Assembly (NCBI GenBank): GCA_014799805.1
Contig: JAAVHJ010000010.1
Location: 1-45,963 of the forward strand
DNA: 45,963 bases
Direction of reading: 5' to 3'
From: Ruminococcus sp.
GTDB lineage: Bacteria; Bacillota; Clostridia; Oscillospirales; Ruminococcaceae
Shown here: positions 8,065 through 15,046 of the stretch, piece by piece
How the letters are laid out: every line of letters begins with the position of its first letter
Numbering within the stretch: position 1 is the stretch's first letter
The notes under the pieces: generated by a model
The model's input: the letters and a program-made list of their open reading frames with translations, nothing else
Told to the model about the DNA's origin: nothing
Databases searched by the model: none
Translations under genes and position numbers: made by a program

Positions 8065-8152
8065 AATAACTACCGCCTTTCTTTGCAAACAGAAAATTTC
8101 TATTTGCATATTTAAAAATTTCCGCTCGCCCATCAGGGTCAATATTCATCAT
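8036..8152 (-). CDS. 38-codon leader ORF overlapping the corA start
   Basis: The first ATG of the corA transcript (8152, a second at 8149) has a near-perfect SD, GGAGGTG, three bases upstream, stronger than corA's own. The peptide starts MMNIDPDGRAEIF and continues with an aromatic/basic stretch, ending at TAA (8038-8036), 28 bases past the corA ATG and in another frame. The predicted 5' untranslated region is only about 26 nt. Mg2+-transporter genes in enterobacteria are known to be controlled by short leaders with acidic/proline N-termini (MgtL). The Asp-Pro-Asp at codons 5-7 fits that idea, but homology is not shown. The alternative is that this is just a chance frame in the leader. Confidence 0.6.
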   Translation of the reverse strand: MMNIDPDGRAEIFKYANRNFLFAKKGGSYYDSLLSDTG

Positions 8153-8184
8153 GTTCACCTCCAGATAACTAAGATACTTTATTT

Positions 8185-8213
8185 ATTATACTAGATTTTT
8201 ACAGAATTAGCAA
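8185..8213 (-). promoter_or_regulatory. Promoter of the corA leader and corA
   Basis: TTGCTA (8213-8208), 17-bp spacer and a perfect TATAAT (8190-8185) on the minus strand. The start point would be near 8178. Confidence 0.8.
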
Positions 8214-8250
8214 GCATTTTTTCAAATTTCACCAGTGAATATCAATTTTT

Positions 8251-8267
8251 TGTCGAATCTTGTCGAA
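8251..8267 (+). promoter_or_regulatory. Tandem Spo0A-box-like heptamers
   Basis: TGTCGAA occurs at 8251-8257 and again at 8261-8267, exactly one helical turn (10 bp) apart, each preceded by T. This matches the known 0A box and the tandem spacing bound by Spo0A dimers at promoters such as abrB. The site lies between the divergent corA and pth promoters. A weaker TTTGCGAA follows at 8279. No spo0A gene is in the window. Confidence 0.45.
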
Positions 8268-8290
8268 ATAGAAAAACATTTGCGAAAGAC

Positions 8291-8319
8291 TTGCAAAATT
8301 TTCAGAAATATGTTATAAT
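8291..8319 (+). promoter_or_regulatory. Promoter of pth-mfd
   Basis: TTGCAA (8291-8296), 17-bp spacer and TATAAT (8314-8319). The leader to pth is about 90 nt. Confidence 0.75.
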
Positions 8320-8412
8320 AAAAATAATCATAAATAATCATTACAAGGCGGTGCAAGGATTGTACCGTCTGAAACTGTTATATTTTCTAAAATTTAAAAA
8401 GGAGCTAAAATT

Positions 8413-9036
8413 ATGGGAATTATGGATATTTTTGCACAGCTGGAACAAAATAAGCCATCTGGAGGCAAACCAGAATGGCTGATTGTCGGCTTAGGCAATC
8501 CTGGCATGATTTATGAAACGACACGTCATAATGCTGGATTTTTAGCAATTGACATGTTGGCAAATTTAGAACAAGTACAGGTCAATCGTATGAAATTCAA
8601 ATCCTACTGTACAGATTTAACCCTTGCAGGACAACGTTGTTTATTACTGAAACCCCAGACTTACATGAATAACAGTGGTGAAGCTGTTGTACAAGCAATG
8701 CAATTTTATAAAATAGATATTAATCAAGTGATTATTATATTTGATGATATTTCCTTGCCTGTGGGCAAATTACGCATTCGCAGAAAAGGCAGTGCTGGCG
8801 GACATAACGGAATTAAAAGCATTATCGAATTAACAGGTTCAGAAGATTTTGCAAGGATTAAATTAGGCGTTGGCAAAAAACCGAATAAAAACATGAATCT
8901 TGCCGATTGGGTGCTAAGCAAATTCACTGACAAAGAATTAGCACAAATGCAGATTTCTTGTGCAAATGCTTGTGAATGTTTAACACTCATGCTAAGTAAT
9001 CAAACTGAAAAAGCAATGAATTTATATAATGCATAA
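8413..9036 (+). CDS. pth: Peptidyl-tRNA hydrolase
   Basis: A 207-residue enzyme that cleaves peptidyl-tRNA released by stalled ribosomes, recycling tRNA. Family marks: VGLGNPGMIYETTRHNAGF with the catalytic His, LLKPQTYMNNSGEAV, IIFDDISLPVGKLRIR and GSAGGHNGIKSI. It carries about 20 extra N-terminal residues before the conserved core. AAGGAG lies eight bases before the ATG. The neighbouring mfd follows after about 50 bp, the conserved pth-mfd arrangement of Firmicutes, so the two are probably one transcription unit. Confidence 0.97.
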   Translation: MGIMDIFAQLEQNKPSGGKPEWLIVGLGNPGMIYETTRHNAGFLAIDMLANLEQVQVNRMKFKSYCTDLTLAGQRCLLLKPQTYMNNSGEAVVQAMQFYKIDINQVIIIFDDISLPVGKLRIRRKGSAGGHNGIKSIIELTGSEDFARIKLGVGKKPNKNMNLADWVLSKFTDKELAQMQISCANACECLTLMLSNQTEKAMNLYNA

Positions 9037-9089
9037 TACTTGTTTTTATTTTAAATTTTAAATTTTAAATCTTGCTTGAAGGAGATATT

Positions 9090-12000
9090 ATGAATTTTTT
9101 TACAGAAACTTTTCAGGAATTATCCGACTGGAAACGGCTTTCTGAATCGTTGCAGACTGGAGAAACACCAGTTTGTGTCACTGGTCTTTCAGCGATTCAT
9201 AAAGCACAACTTGCTCTTACAGTTGCCGTTGCACAAGAAGAAATTATTTTATTAATCACAGGTTCAGAAGCAGAATCTATAAAACTTTGTGCAGATATAA
9301 ATGCCATGTCTGGTGAAATTATCGCAATGCATTATCCAGCAAAAGAAATGCTGTTTACTTCTGCTGAAAGCAAATCAACAGAATATGAACAGGAGCGTTT
9401 ACATGCACTCAGTGCGATTACGCAAAAACAAGTGAAAATTATTTCAGCCAGTATAGAAGCCTGTTTACAACCAACAATTCCTCCTGAAATATTAAACACT
9501 TCACATATTAAATTAAATTTAAACAGCATAATTGATTTACAGGAACTTATTCAAAAATTATTATCCGCTGGCTATACACGTTGTGAAACCGTAGAGGGCA
9601 AAGGGCAATTTGCTATCAGGGGTGCTATTATAGATATTTTTCCAGTACAAATGCAACAACCTGTCCGTATGGAATTATTTGGTGATGAAATTGATACGAT
9701 TTCTTATTTTGATACAGAAACACAACGCCGTACAGAGGCAATTCAAGAAATTATAATATCTCCTGCTTCTGAATTATTATATCATTCTGAATCTTTAAAA
9801 CAATCTATCATAAATTTTTCTAATAAACTCAAAAGCAAACGCAAAGATAAAATTCAGGCAAATTTATTACATGATATAGACAGATTAGATTCTGGCTTAC
9901 AACTTGCCAATATTGACAAATATTATCATTTAATTTATCCTGACAAAACAACAACATTATTAGATTATATCACAGGGACAGTTTTGCTTAGTGAATTTTC
10001 AGATATTAATCGTCATGCACAAGCACTTACAGCACAGCTTCGGGAAGATTTAAAATTACTTTATGAAGACGGCATTTTATGCAAACATCTTGACGGAAAT
10101 ATGCTTGATTTTTCAGAATTTCAAGCTATGCTACAATCTAAAAACTGTGTATATCTAAGCCAATTTTTACAAGGCAGTGAAAGAATCCCGTTTAAAAAAA
10201 TTATCAGTATGCAAACCATGCAAAATGCAACTTGGGGCGGTGAAATCAGGCAATTATTAGAAGATTTACAAGAATATATTTCACATGATTATCGAATTAT
10301 ATTAGCTGTTGGCAGTGAAAAAACATTGCCGATTTTAGCAAATGATTTACAAGAAAGTAATATTCGTTGTTTTATTGCCAATGAAACAAATTCTTGTCCA
10401 GCAGGTGCTGTATTAATTACTGCAAAAAGCATTTCCAGTGGCTTTTCTTATCCAGAAAACAAAACAGCTTTAATTGTCCAGACAAAAATGCATACAGCTA
10501 GAAAACGTCGTCATAAACATAAAGCAGGCATGGAAATTCAGACACTTGCTGATTTACATCCAAATGATTTAGTCGTTCATGCAATGCATGGAGTAGGGAG
10601 ATTTTTAGGCATTCATAAACTGGAAATGGAAGGCATTGCAAAAGATTATATTACCATTCAATATGCTGGTACTGAAAAGCTTTATGTTCCTGTTACACAA
10701 TTAGATTTAGTTTCAAGATATATTGGCGTTCAGGACGAAGGAGCTGTCAAATTAAATCGTTTATCTTCCCCACAATGGCAGAAAACTTGCAGTCATGTCC
10801 GCAAAGCGGTCAAAGACATGGCAGAAGAATTAATGAAACTCTATGCCAAACGGGAAAAAAGTGAAGGTTATGCCTTTTATCCTGATGACGAAATACAACG
10901 CAACTTTGAAGAAAGATTTCCCTATACTGAAACAGATGACCAGTTACAGAGCATTCAGGAAATTAAATCTGACATGGAACGTCCCAGACCTATGGATAGA
11001 TTACTTTGCGGTGATGTCGGATTTGGAAAAACAGAAGTTGCATTCCGTGCAGCGATGAAATGCATTTTAAGCAACAGACAATGTGCCATTCTTGCTCCAA
11101 CAACAGTATTAGCATTACAGCATTATAAAACAGCAATTCAACGTTTTGACCAGATGCCAGTCAGAATTGAAATGTTATCAAGATTCAGAACCCCAAAAGA
11201 ACAGAAAAAAATTCTTGCTGATTTAGAAAAAGGCAAAATTGATTTGATAATTGGCACACATAGAATTGTCCAAAAAGACGTAAAATTTCATACATTAGGC
11301 TTAGCAATTATTGACGAAGAACAACGTTTTGGTGTGGCTCATAAAGAAAAATTCAAAGAAATTTTTTCAGGCATTGATGTATTGACATTATCTGCAACGC
11401 CGATTCCAAGAACATTAAATATGGCGTTATCTGGGATTCGTGATATGTCTGTATTAGCTGACCCTCCGCAAGACAGATATCCAGTACAGACTTATGTGAC
11501 AGAATATCAGGATAGTATTATCACACAGGCAATTACAAGAGAATTAAAACGTGGCGGACAGGTATATTATATTCATAATAGAATTGATACGATTGCAAAT
11601 TGTGCCAATAAAATTCAGAATTTATTTCCTAATGCAAGAATTGCAATTGCTCACGGCAGATTATCTGAAACAGAAATGTCTGATATCTGGCAACAAGTTA
11701 TTGAATCAGAAATTGATATTTTAGTCTGCACGACAATTATAGAAACTGGTGTTGATATTGCCAATGTCAATACACTGATTATTGAAGATTCCGACAGATT
11801 CGGATTAAGTCAATTATATCAGCTCCGTGGACGTGTCGGGCGTTCTAATCGCAGGGCATATGCTTATTTTTTATTCAAGCGTGACAAAGTACTTTCTGAA
11901 ATCGCTTCAAAAAGACTGGACGCTATGCGTGAATTTACACAATTTGGTTCAGGATTCAGAATTGCAATGCGTGACCTTGAAATCAGAGGAGCTGGCAGTA

Positions 12001-12545
12001 TTTTAGGCGGTAAACAACATGGACATATGGAAACTGTCGGCTATGACATGTACATGCAAATGCTGAATGAAGCGATTGCTGAAGTCAAAGGCGAAAAAAT
12101 TAAAAAAATAGCTTCTTGTACAGTTGATATTCAAATGGAAGCTTATATTCCAGAAGAGTATATTCAAAGTACTTCTTCCAGAATTGACATGTACAGAAAA
12201 ATTGCGACAGTCCGTGATGAACATGACGAATCTGAATTAATTGACGAATTAATAGACCGTTATGGTGAACCGCCAATCGCAATTACAGGCTTAATTAAAA
12301 TATCTTTATTAAGAAACTGTGCTGTAGCTTTGGGCATTACAGAAATTACACAAAGAAATGCAAGTCTGCAATTTTATATTACTTCTCCTGAACCTGAACA
12401 AATTACAGCGTTATCTGCTAAATATGGCAGAAGAATTTTATTTGTCTGCAAAGATAAGCCCTATATTAGCATTAAATTAATTTCTGGACAATCGCCTGCA
12501 AAATTAATGCAAGAGGCTATTTTTACTATGCGTGATGCAATATAA
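9090..12545 (+). CDS. mfd: Transcription-repair coupling factor Mfd
   Basis: An 1151-residue ATP-dependent translocase that removes RNA polymerase stalled at DNA lesions and recruits UvrA. Order: UvrB-like N-terminal domains (1 to about 350), CarD-like RNA-polymerase-interaction domain (around 490-550, starting LVVHAMHGVGRFLG), RecG-like helicase motor with Walker A GDVGFGKTE (about 640), DEEQ box (IIDEEQRFG), the TRG region and a C-terminal TRCF domain. A TTG at 9072 is in frame, but AAGGAG five bases before the ATG at 9090 decides the start. Normal length for the family. It ends in a strong terminator. Confidence 0.97.
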   Translation: MNFFTETFQELSDWKRLSESLQTGETPVCVTGLSAIHKAQLALTVAVAQEEIILLITGSEAESIKLCADINAMSGEIIAMHYPAKEMLFTSAESKSTEYEQERLHALSAITQKQVKIISASIEACLQPTIPPEILNTSHIKLNLNSIIDLQELIQKLLSAGYTRCETVEGKGQFAIRGAIIDIFPVQMQQPVRMELFGDEIDTISYFDTETQRRTEAIQEIIISPASELLYHSESLKQSIINFSNKLKSKRKDKIQANLLHDIDRLDSGLQLANIDKYYHLIYPDKTTTLLDYITGTVLLSEFSDINRHAQALTAQLREDLKLLYEDGILCKHLDGNMLDFSEFQAMLQSKNCVYLSQFLQGSERIPFKKIISMQTMQNATWGGEIRQLLEDLQEYISHDYRIILAVGSEKTLPILANDLQESNIRCFIANETNSCPAGAVLITAKSISSGFSYPENKTALIVQTKMHTARKRRHKHKAGMEIQTLADLHPNDLVVHAMHGVGRFLGIHKLEMEGIAKDYITIQYAGTEKLYVPVTQLDLVSRYIGVQDEGAVKLNRLSSPQWQKTCSHVRKAVKDMAEELMKLYAKREKSEGYAFYPDDEIQRNFEERFPYTETDDQLQSIQEIKSDMERPRPMDRLLCGDVGFGKTEVAFRAAMKCILSNRQCAILAPTTVLALQHYKTAIQRFDQMPVRIEMLSRFRTPKEQKKILADLEKGKIDLIIGTHRIVQKDVKFHTLGLAIIDEEQRFGVAHKEKFKEIFSGIDVLTLSATPIPRTLNMALSGIRDMSVLADPPQDRYPVQTYVTEYQDSIITQAITRELKRGGQVYYIHNRIDTIANCANKIQNLFPNARIAIAHGRLSETEMSDIWQQVIESEIDILVCTTIIETGVDIANVNTLIIEDSDRFGLSQLYQLRGRVGRSNRRAYAYFLFKRDKVLSEIASKRLDAMREFTQFGSGFRIAMRDLEIRGAGSILGGKQHGHMETVGYDMYMQMLNEAIAEVKGEKIKKIASCTVDIQMEAYIPEEYIQSTSSRIDMYRKIATVRDEHDESELIDELIDRYGEPPIAITGLIKISLLRNCAVALGITEITQRNASLQFYITSPEPEQITALSAKYGRRILFVCKDKPYISIKLISGQSPAKLMQEAIFTMRDAI

Positions 12546-12550
12546 TGCAA

Positions 12551-12587
12551 AAACTCTGCTGTAGATTCAGCAGAGTTTTAATTTTTA
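12551..12587 (+). terminator. Terminator of pth-mfd
   Basis: An 11-bp perfect stem (AAACTCTGCTG with CAGCAGAGTTT), six-base loop TAGATT, then TTAATTTTTATT. Confidence 0.9.
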
Positions 12588-12616
12588 TTGACATAGCATT
12601 ATTTTTTTAGTATAAT
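12588..12616 (+). promoter_or_regulatory. Perfect sigma-A-type promoter of the 12660 gene
   Basis: Consensus TTGACA (12588-12593), 17-bp spacer and consensus TATAAT (12611-12616), immediately after the mfd terminator. Confidence 0.9.
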
Positions 12617-12659
12617 TAAGATGAAGCAAAACGATAAATTTTAGAAAGGAGAATCTATT

Positions 12660-13166
12660 ATGAATATTATTTTTACAGGATTAATATTTTTGATGATTAT
12701 TATATTACATATCATTGCATTTATTTTCATCATAAAAAATTTTTTGCAGATTGATGAAGTTTCTGTAAAAAAGTCACTAAAGAATACTAAAGAAGAACCT
12801 GTTTTGACTTCGATAATAATTGGTTTCATAGCACTTTTGGCGATTTTTACAGGACTACCACTTCTAGTACGTACCTCAATTTCTGGCGCAAAGCTATCGT
12901 TTTCAACACATCCAGCCACACTCTTTAACAAAACTATTTATATATGTAATTTCATCAAAGGTCTGATATTTCTTGAATCAGCAATATTTTTACCTTATGG
13001 ACTAAATTTACTGCTCTATAAATTATGGTATAAAAAAACAGGACTTTCAAAACGGATAATGCTTCCTAGTATCATTATTGGGATTATAAATTTTATACTG
13101 TGTGTATTCTGGATAATTGTAGAAGGTTATATAAACGACTGGGCAACATGGCCATGGGAATGGTGA
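12660..13166 (+). CDS. Small polytopic membrane protein of unknown function
   Basis: A 168-residue protein I do not recognise. It has four hydrophobic segments (about 2-26, 48-70, 92-116 and 133-155), a charged loop rich in Lys and Glu between the first two, and an aromatic C-terminus ending in WPWEW. No enzyme motif is visible. The SD AAAGGAG sits nine bases before the ATG and is embedded in AGAAAGGAGA, which is exactly complementary to the CU-rich stretch of the candidate small RNA at 33879-34005. It is monocistronic, between the mfd terminator and a hairpin shared with pfkA, and has a full-consensus promoter, so it is expected to be transcribed strongly. Confidence 0.8.
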   Translation: MNIIFTGLIFLMIIILHIIAFIFIIKNFLQIDEVSVKKSLKNTKEEPVLTSIIIGFIALLAIFTGLPLLVRTSISGAKLSFSTHPATLFNKTIYICNFIKGLIFLESAIFLPYGLNLLLYKLWYKKTGLSKRIMLPSIIIGIINFILCVFWIIVEGYINDWATWPWEW

Positions 13167-13205
13167 TAATAATTCAGAAATATTTTATAATTTAAAAATA
13201 AAATA

Positions 13206-13247
13206 AATAGTGACTGTCAAATATTGACAATCACTATTATTTTTATG
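13206..13247. terminator. Hairpin shared by the convergent 12660 gene and pfkA
   Basis: AATAGTGACTGTCA (13206-13219) pairs with TGACAATCACTATT with one mismatch around a short AATAT loop. T-rich sequence follows on the plus strand and T/A-rich sequence on the minus strand, so it may end both genes. Confidence 0.7.
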
Positions 13248-13251
13248 ATAA

Positions 13252-14328
13252 TTAATCACCAAATGAAATACCTAAATCACGGGCAAATTGTACTTGTTGT
13301 CCCTTAGGGTCAACTAACTTTTTCTTACCTGCAATATCAGCTAATTTATTAGAAGTTACTTTGCCATCAACAAAGGCAACTGTACGTCCGAATTTACCGT
13401 CTGCAATTAATTTCGCTGCATGTACGCCAAACTGTGTGGCAAGCAGTCTATCATAAGCACTTGGTGTACCGCCTCTTAGCATATGACCAGGTACACAAAC
13501 TCTTGCTTCAATGCCTGTATTTTTTTCAATCTGAGCTGCAATTCTAGCCGTATCATTGCCATGTTCTGCATGATATTTTTCACGTTCTTTTTTCTTGAGT
13601 TTTGCAATTTTAACATCATTTACACCCTCAGCAACAGCTAAAATAGAAAACGTCTTGCCCTTTTGCGCTCTCTTAACAACAGCGTCACAAACTTTGTCAA
13701 TATCATAGGCAATTTCAGGCAGTAAAATAATATCTGCTCCGCCTGCAATGCCAGAATATAATGTCAGCCAACCTGCTTTATTGCCCATAATTTCACACAC
13801 AATAATTCTGGAATGACTTGCCGCCGTGGTATGCAATCTGTCAAGTGCATCAGTAGCAATATCTACAGCTGTATGAAATCCAAATGTTACATCTGTGCCA
13901 TACAAATCATTATCAATTGTCTTTGGCAAGCCGATAACATTCAAGCCCTCATCTGCTAATAATTTAGAAGTTTTGTGTGTGCCATTTCCGCCTAAAGTCA
14001 GCAAGCAATCTAATTTTTGCTTTTCATAAGTCTGTTTCATGTTTTCAACTTTGTTGACATTGTCATCACCAATCACTGTCATCATCTTGAATGGCTGACG
14101 TTTTGTGCCTAAAATTGTGCCGCCTTGTGTGAGAATACCTGAAAATTCAGACGGCTGCATATCTCTGCAAAGTCCGTGAATCAATCCGTAATAACCGTTA
14201 GAAATGCCAACAATTTGAACGTTTTCTTCTCCGAAACGTTCATAACAAGCTTTTACAACGCCTCTGATAGTCGCATTCAGACCAGGGCAATCTCCGCCAC
14301 TTGTCAGAATGCCAATTCTTTTTTTCAT
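13252..14328 (-). CDS. pfkA: 6-phosphofructokinase
   Basis: A 358-residue glycolytic enzyme phosphorylating fructose 6-phosphate. Visible motifs: ILTSGGDCPGLNA, the nucleotide loop GGNGT (113-117), PKTIDND (135-141), MGNKAGWLT and a C-terminal MLRGGTPSAYDR. Gly at the loop position usually means ATP as donor (PPi enzymes have Asp there), while Lys in PKTIDND is usual for PPi or group III enzymes. That mixture matches group III ATP-using enzymes of actinobacterial type, so ATP is the better guess but the donor is unsettled. AAGGAGG precedes the ATG. It follows the hemolysin-III gene by 55 bp and is probably the last gene of that operon. Confidence 0.95.
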   Translation of the reverse strand: MKKRIGILTSGGDCPGLNATIRGVVKACYERFGEENVQIVGISNGYYGLIHGLCRDMQPSEFSGILTQGGTILGTKRQPFKMMTVIGDDNVNKVENMKQTYEKQKLDCLLTLGGNGTHKTSKLLADEGLNVIGLPKTIDNDLYGTDVTFGFHTAVDIATDALDRLHTTAASHSRIIVCEIMGNKAGWLTLYSGIAGGADIILLPEIAYDIDKVCDAVVKRAQKGKTFSILAVAEGVNDVKIAKLKKKEREKYHAEHGNDTARIAAQIEKNTGIEARVCVPGHMLRGGTPSAYDRLLATQFGVHAAKLIADGKFGRTVAFVDGKVTSNKLADIAGKKKLVDPKGQQVQFARDLGISFGD

Positions 14329-14383
14329 AAAAAATGTTCCTCCTTAAAATTTAAATTTTAAAAAATTTATTTTAATCATAAAA

Positions 14384-15046
14384 TTAAAATCCGATTGCAT
14401 ACAGCACAGAAAAATAATGCAAAACGCTTCCAGCAACAACAAATAAATGCCAAATCGAATGAAAATATTTGACAGATTTTTTCTTGTAAAAATAAACGCC
14501 CAGAGAATAGAGCAAACCGCCTGCAATTAAAGCAATAAAGCTGAATTTCGGCAAAACTTGATATAACGGCTTAATTGCCAGAATGATTCCCCACCCCATG
14601 AGAACATAACAAATTGTAGAAAATTTGCTGAATTTCTCAAGATTCACGGAAGAAAATACAATGCCTAACACTGCCGCTGCCCAAATACAGCCAAAAATTG
14701 TCCAACCTAGCCAGATTGGCTTAATACAGCACAATGCATAAGGCGTATATGTCCCAGCGATTAATAAAAATATTGTGTCATGGTCAAATACACGAAATAC
14801 ACGTTTTGCTTTAGGATTTGTTAAAGCATGATATAACGTTGACATCGTGTATAAAATAATCAGAGATGCACCAAAAATAGATGCACAAACAACAGCTTTT
14901 GCATTATTATGAATCGCACAAAATACAATTAAGACAACGCACCCTGCAATAGATAACAATGCTCCGACACCATGCGAAACAGAATTAAAAATTTCCTCCC
15001 CTAGTGTATAAGATGGCAATGTAATTGACTTTTTAGTTTTCATCAT
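14384..15046 (-). CDS. Hemolysin III / PAQR-family membrane protein
   Basis: A 220-residue protein with seven membrane helices. It has the family's metal-ligand pattern: GEEIFNSVSHG near the N-terminus, STLYHAL, DHDTIFLLIAGTYTP and a C-terminal HSIWHLFVVAGSVLHY, which supply the His, Asp and Ser residues of the zinc site in PAQR proteins. Function in bacteria is uncertain despite the name; links to membrane homeostasis have been proposed. Its start overlaps the stop of the PAS-GGDEF-EAL gene (ATGA). Two adjacent ATGs (15046 and 15043) share the SD AAAGGAG. Confidence 0.9.
   Translation of the reverse strand: MMKTKKSITLPSYTLGEEIFNSVSHGVGALLSIAGCVVLIVFCAIHNNAKAVVCASIFGASLIILYTMSTLYHALTNPKAKRVFRVFDHDTIFLLIAGTYTPYALCCIKPIWLGWTIFGCIWAAAVLGIVFSSVNLEKFSKFSTICYVLMGWGIILAIKPLYQVLPKFSFIALIAGGLLYSLGVYFYKKKSVKYFHSIWHLFVVAGSVLHYFSVLYAIGF

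Noticed and set aside
8065-8142. Upstream ATG at 8142 as the corA start
   Set aside because: It would add 26 residues not typical of CorA and has no SD; it overlaps the leader ORF.
8065-8178. M-box or other Mg2+ riboswitch before corA
   Set aside because: The leader is too short and lacks the conserved M-box core; a leader ORF explains it better.
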